Positions 26,501 to 41,500 of a DNA stretch of 64,000 bases are shown in pieces. This DNA is from Cloeon dipterum. Lineage: Eukaryota > Arthropoda > Insecta > Ephemeroptera > Baetidae. Location: positions 27,518,501-27,582,500 of the forward strand of contig NC_088787.1 in assembly GCF_949628265.1 (NCBI RefSeq), written 5' to 3'. A model generated the notes under the pieces. The model saw only the letters and a list, made by a program, of their open reading frames with translations. It did not search any database and was not told the origin of the DNA. A program made the position numbers and the translations under genes. The first letter of the stretch is position 1. Each line of letters begins with the position of its first letter.

Positions 26501-29500
26501 GAAAGATTGAAACGGTAATTTAATAATTATTTTGGCCAAAATCAAAGTATATGATGTGTTCAAGGCAGTTTTGACAGAAAATTGAGAGAAAGTCATTTGC
26601 TAGCATTGCTGTTGTTGATGTTGACGAGAAGTTATGAATACTTGAGGCTAGATAGTCATTACCCTGGTGTGTTTGTGTAATTCGCCACAGATGCCGAGCG
26701 CCAGTTCGCCCGCCGTGAAGCAAGAGGCGGCGGCCGGCCGCGCTCCAAGCGCCGCCGCCGGCGCCGCCGCAGCCTCAGCGGCCACGGTAGTACCCTCTGT
26801 GACACCCCCATTACTGAAGAAACCCAGTATGACCTCCACCAACACCACCACCAGTATGACCACCGCTAGCACTGCTCTGATGAAATCGGCCACTATTCTC
26901 ACACCTCCACCGCAAACCACCACTCCTACTAGTAGCACCAACGCCGACTTAGAGGTGTGTTCTTCATCGGCAGCTTCACCCGTAACTCCGCTGCCATCTT
27001 CACCCTTCCCTAACACGCAGTCGTCCAACTCTTCCACTAACACGCCCTCGCCGTCCTCCTCCCCCCTGAGTAACGCGAGCGTTGACCAGCAGCAGCAGCG
27101 CTCTGCTACTGTTAGCAACACCGTCGTTGACCAGCACATCCGCGTGTTGACTCCCTCCGAAATAATGCGCACCCTCCCCTCCTTGGGACAAGAGTCTTAC
27201 GACCCCCCTCTGACACCTCAACCACCAACAATACAGTCGCAGTCGCAACCCAATAATCTGGTGAGCCCGTCTGGCAATCTCGATGTGCTCCGTCCGCCGC
27301 GTGTCTCTTTTTTTCCGTTTGCCAGAGACAGCACGGGCAACACATTTTTGTCGGCGTGCATGTGAATATATCTTGCATATTTTTTACCATGCTGCATATA
27401 AATTAGGTCGTCTTACAAATTCGTTTCGTTTTTTTCCCATTCGTTCCGCCGGATTCAGTTCGCGAGGGTTTCCATTCACAGAGCGATTGTTCCAGGTCTG
27501 ATCTGTGAATTGAAACTTAAAGTCGCTCAATTAAATATTTGGTTCCTAATGGCTGTTTCTGTATTTTCGATTCGCCTTTGTACGATTCGCTAGCACCTTG
27601 CGCCGTTTCTAGTTAACACTACTTGGATACTTTTCCATTGATTTTTGGTATAATCATCAAATAATCCTGCCTTGGGTTTGGCGATTTATTTAACACTTAT
27701 TATACTTGACGCTATAAAAATCAATCAAATTACATTAGTAGTGTTATCTAGTCGAAGCTATGGATACTACAGAATTGACAAGACGGATTTGCCCATTACC
27801 CGACCTCGTCCCATGTTATTTTAAGTTACTAACTCTTGTTTGGTGTCGGCCTGTTTGGTGTTTTGGTACAAATTTCCTTGTAATTATGTTTGTTGCTTTC
27901 AGTGTTGTAGCATCGTTGTATTCCTGGCATGTGTACCCTGGTTATGTGAATCCAATCATATATCACCAATGAATCACCTATTCTATACACATAATTATAG
28001 CACCTCAACTAGCTGTTTAGTTAACACGATGAATAATTTAGCCCCATTTAATATTTCTTTGTAGATAACTTTAGTCACTCGTAAATATAGTCAAAATAAA
28101 TGCAGCATCTAACTTATATTTCTTTTCCAAATCAGGATCAGGATAAGATCATTGCTCAGCAGAAGAACACGCGTGAGGCTCAGGAAGAGCGTAAGTGGAA
28201 GCAGCAGCAGGCTATGCGTCAGCAGCAGCAACAGATGCAGCAAATGATACACGAACAGAGGGTTCAAGGTAATGGTAAGATTAGACGAATAATTTTCTCA
28301 TTATGAATCCTAATGCATCACTCACAACCGCAGGAATGGGCATTCCAAGAATGCACAGGCCAATGGACAACCAGGGCATACTCAACTTACCCCCGCCGTC
28401 ACCTGTCTTTCTACCTGATGGCTCTCAGACAGCGGCACCAGTCACGTCTCAGCTGCATGTGGCAACAGGACAAGTAAAATACCAATGCTTTCAACTAAAG
28501 AGTTTTGATTATTTTTTGAGCTAGTGGAGTCCAATTAATTTTAATGTGCAATTGTTTTAGATGAAACTCCTACCCCAAGCTATTCTAAAATAAGATTGTA
28601 AAGTTAAATATTTATATTTTTCAGGATCCTTCAACATCGCCCATGGCGTCACCATCTCCAGGCTCCAGACCGCAGTTCACACAACCGCTGAAGGTGGGTA
28701 TGACAAGGGCAATGGCTCCACCAAGCCCAGGCGGGCCATTTGCTCCTCCGCCCTCACCAAGGTCCATGCAGACCTCGCCAAGAGCCGATCATTTCAACAG
28801 AATGAACTTCTCTCAGGGTCAAGATGTGTTCTCTCCACCGCAGACTTCAAGTCAGGTAGCTAGAGTCTATTTTCATCTTCAAACATCATAATAGTGGTTG
28901 TCCTCTTTGCTCCACCACAGCCTCAGCAACAGGAGGACTTTGGCAATCAAGACTTCCAGCAGTCAGGTGCTGATCCGTATGCTCAGCCTCCATTAACACC
29001 TCGGCCGCAGCCACAAAAGCAGCCCACCACACCCACGCAGGCTCAGCCCACGTTCCAGGCGCCGCGTCCTGTAGACCCTTACGCCCAGCCCCCTGGAACC
29101 CCAAGACCACAGCCACAACAGACCTTTATTTCTCCTGCCGCTCCGCTGCCCCAGCAGAGGCAAGCGTTTGTCACTCCTAGACCTGTGGGCCCACTTGACC
29201 CATACTCTCAACCACCGGGCACCCCAAGGCCTGTTGATCCATACGCGCAGCCACCAGGTACTCCAAGACCAGGCACTGATGACCAGAGCGGCTTCCAAAT
29301 GAATCAGACCAATCCTGAGATGACACGGCAACTGAGGGACCTGTTGCAGAGGAACCAGTTTAAAAAACTGGAGGATGAGCAGCTTGTTCCTGGCCAAAAT
29401 AACAGGATCTGGCCCCAGGAACAGAGGGTGGAGGTTCAGCAGCAGCAACAGCCTCAACAGCAGCAGCAACTGCAGCAATTTGACAACCAGGGTCAGCAAT

Positions 29501-32500
29501 CTTCTCAAGAACAGGAGGTGGCTAACCGAGTAGTGAGCGACAATACATTCCGACACCCACTACCTCCAGGCATGAGACCCAGAGTGCCTGGGCCGCAGCA
29601 AATGCTTGTAAGAGGACCTCAAGGGGTAAGGTTTATCAATACTGAATCTTAATTATCACCAAGTAGGCGATAATATGCAGTTGCTGGCAACATAACCCGT
29701 CAATTATAATGGTGGTTAAGCTAGTCCATTTAATTTTTAATGAAAACATGGGATGTCAGATATATTTATTTTGAAATGTAAAAATTATGCGATATTAATT
29801 TTAAGCACCCATTATAAATTAGACTGATCAATATTTTCTACTTGCTTCATAAATTAGCTTCTTTGGACGTGCTTTTTATTCCAAAGCTTAATTATTTTCT
29901 AGACCTATAAACTTGAATGCCTCTTATTATTTCATTTCTCTTTTAGCAACTAATTCGCCAGGCCATGCCTAATATGGATCCCAGGATGCGTTTGTTATTA
30001 CAACAACACCAGCAAACGCAGAGGTTGATAAATCAAAACCCAGGGACAAACATGCAACAGCAGCAGCAAATGTTTAACCAGCAAAGTCCTCAGCAGCCAA
30101 ATCAGCCACAGTTTGTTGCAAACATGGCGGTTCGGCCACGCATGCAAGGGCCGAGGGTCCCCATGGAGCACATGGTCCAACAGAGACCACAACTGCCTTT
30201 CCCTAAGCAAGGTAAATCTAGTTAATTCCAACTTTGATAAGGCATTATGACTTCCAAAATGAACTTGGCATATAGTTTTTTATGTTGGCAGCAGTGAGAA
30301 ATACTGAAACATGCTTTCATATTTCATCCGCTTGTCAATAAAAATTTGTTGCTTATAAAAATACGCTATATTTTAGGTTAATAAGTAAAATTTTTTAATC
30401 CTGTTCTAGAAACCAACACTCATATCATGCACCAACAACAGCAGCAGCAGCAACGCCCCTTGCTGCGGCAAATGTCAAATGTGGAGAGTGTGGTGCCTAA
30501 TGCAATCGTGCCTGGAATGCAGCCAGGTCCGCGTCTGATAAGGACCATGAGTGGTCCTCCTGTGATGACTGAACAACCAAACATGAATCAACCGCAGAGA
30601 ATGCCAACTCCATGTAATTATAAGTTGTAAAGGTTTTTTTCTTAAAGCGTGCTTACATTCTTCATGTAGCCATGCAAATGGAGCAACAGCTTCCGGGCAT
30701 AGTTGCTGCCAGTGCACCTGTATCTGCTACTCCACAAGCAGCACCAGTTGCCAGTGCAGAAGTAACTTCGCAAGAAATTCCACCACATCTTGCAGAGGAG
30801 ATCGAAAAGCTTGAACAAGAGGTAAGATTGAGAACATTTCTCTGACTGAAGCTGACTTCTGAATTTTTGCAGGGCGTTAGTAGTTTGTTGGAACTGGGTG
30901 ATGATGATGACGAACTCCTTGGTCTTGGAGCTGACTTTAACATATTGTTGTATGCTGACCCTGACCTTGACGCAGCTCCAGGTGGAGTGAAGACTAATAT
31001 CCTTGACTTTGAACAAGAGGAAAATGAAGATAAAAAAGATGGACCCTCAAGAAACACGTAAGTTTGCTTGTTGTTTAGACGCTCCCAGTTAAAAAAAAAA
31101 TCAGCTAATAATTTATTAGGCTGACTATTTCAATTGAATGGGATTCTTTGGACACATTTCAAGTCTGCTAAATAACTTGTCAATACGAAAGATTTTAAAA
31201 ACCATCGTTCTTCTCATTGACCTCCTCAGTGCTCAGTCGCAAGAAAGAACAGCAGATGCCACACAGCCAGCAATGCAGCCTCAAGCAAACGTTACCCCTC
31301 AAGTTACTCAGCAGGCCGTTATTCAACCCCAAGTGCCTCCAAATGTGACCATGAGACCGCAGATGCAGGCCAAGCCATTTCAACAAACATTCCAAGGCCA
31401 GCAAAATCCGCAGGGAATGATGAGGCCTCAAATGCAAGGTAAGATAACTGAAAAATCTGAATCTGCCTGGTATACGAACATCAAAAACCTTTTCCAACTT
31501 AAATCTCAAGGCATAGGTTTTTATCGCAACGTGGAATCCTTCTTAGTCCCAACATGACGCATTACAATACACAAACACCAAGCTGAAGACACTGTCCAAG
31601 AAAAAATACCTCCCTCCACATCCGTCTGAATCTCCTTAAAACTGTATCCCCTTGTTTTTAAATTTCAACATCGCATAGACATGTTGTCCCTTGCACGTGA
31701 TCATGAGAGTTTACACTAGTTGTTCCAACCCAAATTTATAAACAAATCTAATTCTAAACTACCATGTATCTACCCAAAATGAAAGCTTAATTTTCCTCTT
31801 TTGTGGTAGTTTTAAATATTATGTAAGCTGTCAGGTTCATGCGATTCAAATAGTATACTTCACCTCACAGGCGTGCAGCAGAGGATGGTGCACCCACAAC
31901 AGACAATGTCCGGGAAGCCACGGCTAATGCAACCGATGGGACCTGCGTCTCAAATGCTGCAGAGTGTTGGCCAGGCGCGCATGATGTCTGGCAAGCCGGG
32001 GGTGGTACCTCCAAACGCCAGTCTCGTCCCTCCCCCGCCTTACCCTGGACCTCCGCCACCGTACCCTGGTGCAACTCAGGTATGAACTCTGCTTTCCGTT
32101 TCGGGAACGGTTTCTGTCTTCAATGTTCCTTATTAATATTGATCGGTGGAGCATGCTTGCCTCTATAATAAGGGCCACGTTCAAAAATGACGGCCTTGTT
32201 TTTCTTGTTACTTTTGGTGTACATTTTTATATAATAATACATTCATTTTAAACAAATGCTCTGTCTACTTTTGTGACTGTTTGGTTAATGGCTTTTTGTT
32301 CTTGTTTTCTCCTTTCTCTGTTTTGACATTAGCTGGCGGTTGGTGGGCCCCAACTCGCCACTAACCATCTTCATCAGCAACACATGGCTGCTGGTCTACA
32401 TCCGTTAGGGCCCCACATTCGAAACCCTCTTGCTCCTACTAACCTCAACCAAATCCCTCTACAGCAGCGACCTTCGCTCCAGCAGCAGAGTTTACACATG

Positions 32501-35500
32501 CAACAGCAGCAGCAACGCAGACCTTTGCTCTTGCAGGTGAGAAAATCCCACATCAACTGTCTGGATTTTGCTGTCGTCCTGAAGCACACCTTATCGTTAT
32601 TTTCCTCTTTAGTAGATGAGACACTTCTTTTCTAACTTCCTCCCCTATTTGAAACACCAAAATCCAGACGAGTCTCATCTCTCTCCGTTTGTTTAATTTA
32701 CTTACCACCATTGATTTTGGCGAGGATTTTCCTTTAGTTGCACAATTGCATGCACAAATTAAACACTGACATGTGAGCCGCATGCACCTAAGCGTGGTCT
32801 CTGACTGTTGCTAATCATGCGTAGTCTACATTACAGGAACAGCCGCTGCTGCTTGAAGACTTGCTGGAGCAGGAAAAGCGCGAGCAAGAGCGGCAGCAGG
32901 CGGCCCAAGCGCTGCAAGACCCAAACGCTGCACAGTCTGACGCTAACTCTCAATCTCTGCATGTCAGCGACATGGACTTCGAGAGGTTGAAGGCAGACGT
33001 AATGCGATCTCCAAATTCAGGCGGATCGCCTGGACTTTCGCCTCCCAACATTTCTGGTAATAACACTGGCGCTAAGCGCGGATCGCATGACAGGGTTGTT
33101 GATTGGTTTAGTTCAAGGTGTTGGAGTCATGCAGCCAGGCCAAGTACCTCTACGGCCGCCGTTCACACCGGCAATCCGACAATCAATGCAGCCGCAACAG
33201 CAGCAATGGAATCCAACAATGCAGCAATCACAGCAAATGCCTCAGCAAATGCCGCAGCAGATGCCGCAGCAGATGGTCAATGTGCAGAGACCTGTCGTTC
33301 CAATGAACCAGCCGCAGCCCGTGCCACTACCCCAGCCTCAGCTGGAGCAAGGTGAGAACTTGTATTAATAATCCTGATATTTGCATAATCATCTCTCTCA
33401 TCTCTTTGAACATTGATGCTTACTAAACACATCCTGTTTCTTTTTAAAGTTTTCCAAGGAAATATTAATGGTTGTATGATTCTTGTGTTTTTGAATGTGG
33501 GTTAAATCAATGCTGCTTTATTTTAGTGCCCCGGGTCCAGCAAATTCCTCCTCCTCCTACACCACCGGACAATATTGTAACTGAACAAGACAGACAGGCT
33601 GTGATGGCTTATGAACAATGGTTACATGGTCAGCACACAGCAATTTCCAATCAATTGCAAAACTTGGAGATGCAAGTCAGCAAATACAGAAAAGCTAAAA
33701 AGGTGAAAAGGGAATTCATTAATTAAATAATCTGAAACAAATGTTTGCATGATTTTTCAGAGTTTGAGCAGTAAACAACGACAGCTACGTAAACAACAAA
33801 TGGAGTTGCCGCCAAATGATTTGTCTGAGCTAGCAAGAATAGGCAAGGAACAACAAGTCATTCAAAAGCAGTTGGAGCAGAGCAGAAAGCTAAATAAACA
33901 GCATGGAATGATCATTCAAGTAAACCAATTTATCTGTTTGAAATTGCTAATGCCATAATTCTTGCTTTTTTGGATTGTCGATGTTAATGTATTGCCTGTA
34001 AATTTTCTTGTAGTTGCCTGTGTTTTAACTTTAGACCATTCATGTTAATTTAATTTCCTCAACTATATGTGTTTAGGACTACAAAACCAAAGTGCAAAAG
34101 AGACAGCCGCAAAATATGATGTCGAATTCCCCGTCACCGTCATCAATTGGCGTCCACTTGTCTCCTCTTGGGCCTCCAACACACAACATACCGTCCTCTG
34201 CCTCACCCGCCCTCTCAACATCTCCAGCCATTTCTGCCATGCAGCAACAGTCTCCGCTGCATTCTCCAGTTCCACATTCCCCTGGACCCAATGTTTTGGC
34301 GCAAAGTCCAGGCAATGTTGCTCAAATGTCACCACGCAGCTTGCAACCTTCTCCCAGACTTGGCACCCCTCACTCGCAGGTATAATCAACTAGCAAACCT
34401 TGTAAATTTTCAAATGATGTGTTAAATATTTCACTAAACGTCTTTTAAAAAATGGGATTTTATTTGTCACTTTTTAATCAGCAGCAAAGGATTTCAGCCT
34501 CTAAATCTCTATTGAATAATTTGTTTTAATTATTTTTACTATTTAAAGTACCATTTCTAGATAGTGTGTAGTGCACCTTCATTATTTGACTTTTTCAACG
34601 TTTTCTATAAACTTCGCTTTTCTGCAGGGTGATGAAAATCAGTTCAGTCCAAGTCCCAGTGCCCCTATGCAAAGCCCTCAAACGCCAGTGCAAAGACTGA
34701 CTTCGCCTCAGGGACAGATGAGAATGGCCAGTCCTCAACAGACAATGGGCCAACCAATGGCTAGGCCTATGCAAGGCCAGTTTCCACAGCAAAATCAACA
34801 ATATTCTGAGCAGATGAGGTGTGTTTTATATTGTTCACATTTTGTGAAACTTTAAATTTTTGAAACCATGCAGCACTTGATAATCAAGGAATTTTCTTCT
34901 CAGTCTTAACTATAAACATAAAATAATTTTTTTGATTTTTCTCTTCCTAGGAACATGATGGGACAGAAATTTATTCGACCAGACATGCAGCAGGGCATGA
35001 GCCCTTCTGGAGTTCAAATGGGCCAGCAGCCACGGCCTCGCATGGTCGCAATGCAGAATATGCAAAATCAAATGTACATGCAGCAGCAGCAGCAGCAACA
35101 AATGCAGAACCAGCAAATGCAAAGCCAACAAATGCAGAACCAGAACTTCCAGCAGGTCCCCATGCAGCAAGCGCAGCAGCAGCAGCAGCAGCGCATGGCT
35201 GCTTACCAGCAGTCGATTGGCAGCCCGCAGCAGCAACAGCAGCAACAACAGCAGCAGAGGACTGTCCAATTCCCAGCATCACCAATGGGCAGTCCCCAAA
35301 CGCAGAACCAGCAGTCGCAGCAAATGCGAATTCAGGGTGGAATACCCTTCCCAGCGTCGCCCCTGGGTAGTCCGCAGCAAATGAGAGTGAATCCGAACAT
35401 GCCCTACCCGCAGTCGCCACTTGGCAGTCCACAGCAAATGCGTGTGATGCACTCACCGCTTGGCTCCCCGCAGCCTAACATGATGATACAGCCAAACGCG

Positions 35501-38500
35501 TCACCTATGAGGAGGCCTTCAGGCAGCAGTGGACCAAGTCCCTTGCCCCCTGAGAGGCCACTGAGCACGGAAAATCCACTGACACCCAGAACGCCTAGCG
35601 CTCAGTACCATGATATGTCGCAAGATGGTAGTGGTGGCGGCGGCGGTGGCGGCAACATGATGCCTGCGGTGCCCGGCGGAGGGGGATTCAATCATCACTT
35701 GATTCCGATTCCTCCTGAGCTAAGGCACATTAGATACTGCAAGCTGGGACTCGTAGGTGGCGCTCCTATGTGGATGGAGAACGGTGGTGGTGGCCTGGGA
35801 GCCGGAAAACCCCCGTCATCCTCCTCGCAGCAAAGCAACAACCCAGCCCCTGGTTCCAGCAATCAAACCGAATCAGCGGACAGTGACATTGAGGCTGCAG
35901 TGTTGTCCAACATGAAAGATATCACTGTTGTTGTGGTTGGCTCTAGTCCGGCTTCTTCAGTTGATGACGTGGAGCAGAGTTTAGCATCGCTTGTAGAGAA
36001 CATCGGCGATCCGCATGTTGAGGAAGAAGCTTTAATCAGAAAAACTGAGGACGCTGTTGACGAAAATAAAATTGTAGAGACTCTTGATGAGTTGGAGAAC
36101 GAGGTGGATATGAAAGACGAAGAAGATCTTCTCAAGACTGTTGACGAGCATGTAGAGAAAACAACGAGCATGGAGAGACCTTCCTTCGTGGCACACAGTG
36201 CGACCGATACGCCGGCCTCGCCTGATCCTGAAAATTTAGGCTCGCCTGATCCAGAGTTGATGGCAGAGGCAGAATGCCATTTAGATGAGACTATGAATAA
36301 TGAGGAAAAATCAGCTCCAGTTGAAGTGGAGCCTGCGCCTCAGCCTCAGCCACCACCACCATCCCCTCCCAAGGTAGAGCAGCAAAAAGTAGAGCCACCG
36401 CCACCTCTGCAGTACCCAACTGTCACCCGAATGCCTCAGATTTCTTTTGAGACTCCGAATGAAAGTAGTCATGTCGAGGAAGCACAGAAGTCGGTAGAAT
36501 GTGAAATTAAAGTTGAGAAAGATGCGCAGAAAGAGGCTGAGTCAGTAAAAGTCGTTGAAACGCCTAGTCTGTTGCAGCAACTAGTCGAAAAAAAGGAGGA
36601 AGATGTAGCTGATAGATCGTTGCCTGAACCTTTGCGTAAAATGGGAGAACTGCGGCAAAACGTGCTCCTGAAGCAACTTCTGCAAAACTCTGCTTGCTCC
36701 ACTTCTCAATCATCAGGGTCAGTGAGCGTACCTTCTCTTGAGGCACAACTAGCACGCCCAGTGCCTCCGACCCACTCGCGCCTTATTCCACCGCTACTCA
36801 ATGACACACCCCAAAACAGACCACAAATGCTGCGGCTGCCTGGTGTGCAGCAGCAACCCACCAGCATAATTCGACCCCACCAGTTAATTATGAATAAAGA
36901 CCTGATGCCGCACATTCCGTCTCAGCCACATGCGGCGCCTCAGAGGCCAATGCTTGTGCAGCAGAACCAACAGCTGAACCAGCAGCTGCAGCAACGGTCC
37001 TCGCCAGGTCCCGCGAGCCAAGCATCTCAACCCCCTTTGCAGCCACTTCAGCAGCAGCAACAGCAGCATCAGCCACAACAAGTACTTCACCAGCAACCGC
37101 AGCAGGCACAGCCAAGTCAGCAGCAGCAACCACAGCAACAATTACCACAACAGCAATATCAACCACAACAGCAACCTCAACCACAACAACAACAGCAACC
37201 TCAACCACAACAACAACAGCAACCTCAACAACAACAGCAACCTCAACAACAACAACAACAACAAATGCAGCCACAGCAACATCAAATGCAACCACAGCAA
37301 CATCAAATGCAGCCACAACAGCAACTTTTGCATCATCAACCCAAGCTCCAAATCCCAACCCCACCTCCTCAACCAGCGCGAACGCCTCCGCAGGTGTCAA
37401 GGACACCGCCCCAGGTAAAACCCGCTCAGTCGCCCGTCCACACTGTACTTCCACCAACACCGCCAGTGGTTAACCAGCAACCGCCCACCCCTCAGCAGCA
37501 ACACCTCCAGCAGACGCAGGCCATTCAGCAGATACTGCAGGCGCAAATTAAGAAAGAGGCTGCAGAACAGCAGCAGATGCTTCAAGCTTCCACGACTCCA
37601 CCGCAGCCAGCAGCAACGCCTCCGGTACAATCAGCCCAGGAAGCGTCTAGTCTTCAGCAGCAGGCTCCTAACTTGCTGCGCCACATCCAGCAGGTGGTGG
37701 CTCCTCCAAGGGCCTCGACGCCCACACAGCCTACGCAGTCACAACCCGCTCAGCAAGAGCAGCAGCTGATGAACCATCAACAACAGGTCGTGGCCCCAGT
37801 GGAGATTAAGAAGGAGGTCGAGGAGCAGAGCGTGACTCCGCAGTCCTCACGTGAGAACACGATGGACATCGATCAAAATTCGTGTGACAACATAATTCAG
37901 CCGACGGAAACATCTGCGGCCGATCTGAAAAAGCTGAAGCGGCGGCAGTACCAACAAAAGCGGCGACAGAGCGCCGGCAAAGAGGGAGGACCGACGCCAA
38001 AGAAGCGCTCGAGAAAACTCAGCTCGACCTCGCAGGGCAGCTCGAAGATTGAGGAGGACTATGACAGCTACATAGATCACCTGATGCCGCAGGTACGGCA
38101 GTTGCCGAGTCTGAACGTGCTTGAGCCAGAATTGGGTCGCAACTACGCTGTTTGTCCTGTGTTTGGAGCGGGCGACTTGGCCAAGCTGGTGCCGCACGCG
38201 CAAAATGGGACTCTCATTGGACGCTTTGGCAAGGCAAATATTCCCAGTGTGTCCGACTTCTACAACACCAAACCATTTGGAGACTTGCCGCAGATCCAGC
38301 CGGACACACCGACGTCCTCGCAAAACGGCTTCTATGATCAGGAATTCGCACCTCTCAAGCTTGAAAGCGATGAAGCTAATCGGGATAGAGAAGACTCACC
38401 AGACACGGTGGTCAGCACATCATCACCCGAGTTCTTCATGCTGGATTCTCATTACCGATTTCCTGGCTTGAGACTTATCAAAGAGGACGATAGCGACACT

Positions 38501-41500
38501 GAGGAAAAGGAGGCCCTGCGGAGGGCATCGCCCGTCATTCCGCTGCTGACACCGACTCCAATTCGAGTCAGACCAGGCATCACTTTCAAGGATCTGCTTG
38601 ATCTGGACAAGGAGAACATGGGCGGTGCGTCAGGATTGGTGATGAGGAGCAGGTGGGGCAGCTCGCCTACTGTACCGCTCAGGGAGACTGGCAACATCAC
38701 CGTCACCCTCACCCTGAGCACTACAGCGGCCAGGGATGTAGAAGGCGCGCTCTCTGGGTTGGCAAGGCTACTCAGGCTTCCCACGCCTCTGCAATTTAGC
38801 GTAGCAGACACCACCACGCAACCAGACTACAAGCTTGGCGTTTACAGAATCAGGGGTCTAGATGGTAAGTTTAAATTACTTGTTAAAAGTTTGTAATCGA
38901 AAACGTTGATATTGAATCGCCAATTTACAAAATTAACTTTTTCCAAGCTAGATACAATATCTTGATTTAAAAATTAATCAAATTGATCTTGTGATAACCT
39001 AAACTAGGAGTAACAAACTTATCCAAAACAATTTACCCAACCTAATGAATTCAAAGAGTTGTTTCTTTGAATTATTAAATTTTAATAGCTTAAAAACTGT
39101 TTTTTAATTCAGACAAAATTAAATCGCTTGTTTCAGGAAAAGAAGGTGCAGCTATAAATGTACAGAGCATACTAAACGACGCTAGATTTTGCCGACAATG
39201 CAAGTGCTGGGCAAAGAACTACATCTCTAAGCGTGCCTCTGACCTGCCGCAAAATATTTTAAGCAATAATAAGGAGTTAGGCGCTGACGATGACCTCTAC
39301 TTCTGCTCTGACAACTGCTACTTGCACTTTTCCGGTAAAAGTGTTGGACAGACCACCCTGGAGAAAGGGATAGCGAGCAAACAGATTAACCACAGCTCCC
39401 TGTTGAAGAAGTCTGAAAAGAAGGCAGCTGAAGCGAAGAAGAATGGCACGGTGAAAGAGGAGCCAATGGAGGTGGATCCTCCACCAGGCCCGCCACCGCC
39501 TCCCCCTAGCCTCAAGGGTATCCGTTTCAAAACGTGGAGCCCTGGTCTTCAGCCGCCCAACAAGTACAAAAAGCCGACGGATCGCGAACTGACAGACATG
39601 CTGTTCCGCTCAGGCATCACATTGATGCCGCAGAAGCTGCCTGATGACTCGCGACAGTGCCTCTTCTGTCATCAGATGGGCGATGGACCTGCCGACGGCT
39701 CTGGCCGCTTGCTCAACTACGACGTGGACAAGTGGGTTCACCTTAATTGCGCCCTTTGGTCTAGCGATGTGTATGAGACTGAGAATGGCGCTCTGATGAA
39801 CGTTGAGCAGGCGCTTCAGCAGGGACTGAGCCAGAATTGCTCCGTCTGTGGCAAGCATGGTGCCACTGTCAAGTGTTTCAAAACGCGCTGCGGCTCCACC
39901 TACCACCTCGGCTGTGCTGTCAAGGATGACTGTGTCTTCTACAAAAACAAGACGGCCTACTGCTCGGCGCACATTCCCAAAAATGAGAAGGAGTCTGAGT
40001 TGACCACTCTCGCTGTCTTCCGTAGGGTCTACGTCAACCGCGACGAGAATCGACAGGTACGTCTGTAACCAGAATGGAAAAATATTATTAGAACTTCTCT
40101 ATTACTATCAATGCTACTTTAAACTTAAAAGTATTATGTTTTGTCATTTTTTATCTAAATATTTGTGTTTGACAATTTAAATTTGCTCATTTAATCTTAT
40201 TAATTAAACCGCAATATTTATTAAGAGGACACAGATATACACTTAAATTCATCATCTGAAATATTTATATTAATCTTTGTGCATCTTCATGGGAAAGTTT
40301 CTTATTCAGATAGGGTTTACAAAGACAAAGGAGAATTTCATTAGTTATTAATTTTTGTATAATTTTTTTTACTTATGTTTTTCCATAAATAAAAAGATCG
40401 TTGAAAATCTAATTTGCATTAAGATTGTTAAGTTAATTTAAATATTTTTATGCATTTAGGTAGCCGCTGTTATGCACCACTCAGATCAGAGTCACCTTCT
40501 GAGGGTCGGCTCGCTGATATTCCTCAATGTAGGCCAGCTTTTGCCACACCAGCTTCTTAACTTCCACACGCAAAACTTCATCTACCCGATCGGCTACAAA
40601 ATTGCGCGGATATACTGGAGTATGCGCTCTTTCAACAAGCGCTGCCGCTACATCTGCTCGATCCACGACAATGCAGGGCGGCCCGAGTTCAGGGTGCTGG
40701 TGCAGGAGGCGAACCACCCTGATCTGGAACTGAAGGGCACGTCAGCAAGGCAGGTGTGGATGCAAATCATGGAGCCTATGGCGGCGGTGCGCAGGGGATC
40801 CGGTGGCGTCCAGGTGTTCCCAAAATTTATCTCTGGGGAGGACTTGTTCGGCCTGACCGAGCCGGCTATCATCAGGGTGCTTGAGTCGCTGCCAGGCATC
40901 GAGACACTGACCGACTACAAGTTCAAGTACGGTCGCAACCCGCTTCTTGAGCTACCATTGGCTGTCAACCCGACAGGTTGCGCCAGGTCAGAGCCCAAGC
41001 TGCGCACACACTTCAAGCGGCCTCACACCCAGCGAACGGGCTCTGTGTCAATCCGGCCAGCGCTGGTGCCAGCCGCCACGCCCATTGGTGAGGCCACCTG
41101 CCCCTATTCAAAGCAGTTTGTCCATTCCAAGAGCTCGCAGTACAAGAAGATGAAGCTTGAGTGGAGAAACAACGTTTACCTAGCACGGTTAGCTTGAGTT
41201 GAAAATATTTGGTCTCATAGCCCTATTGACTCAAAATTTATTTCAATCTTTTTTCTTCACGCTAAAATTATTTTTACTTAAAGGATCGCTTAAAAGCCCG
41301 CAATGTACTATCCTTTTTTCCATTTATTTGCCATAATGCGGATGCCTATCAATTAAGTAAATTTAGATTTTTATTTTTAAGTTTGTGATGCCTAACTACA
41401 GCAGCAAACCAATCATCGATGCTATGCGAGGATTATTTTGCATACTATTTCTTAAATACATCACTCATTTTAACAAAGCTTACAGATGGTTCATGAATCC

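Noticed and set aside
26648-27172. 174-residue Val/Gly-rich minus-strand frame
   Set aside because: It lies opposite a Ser/Thr/Pro-rich KMT2C/D exon with correct phase on the plus strand; the composition is a mirror artefact.
36888-37460. 190-residue Val/Ala-rich frame on the minus strand, and similar Leu-rich frames at 34910-35456 and 37142-37372
   Set aside because: They are antisense translations of the CAG/CAA repeats of the KMT2C/D coding exon, with low-complexity composition and no domain.
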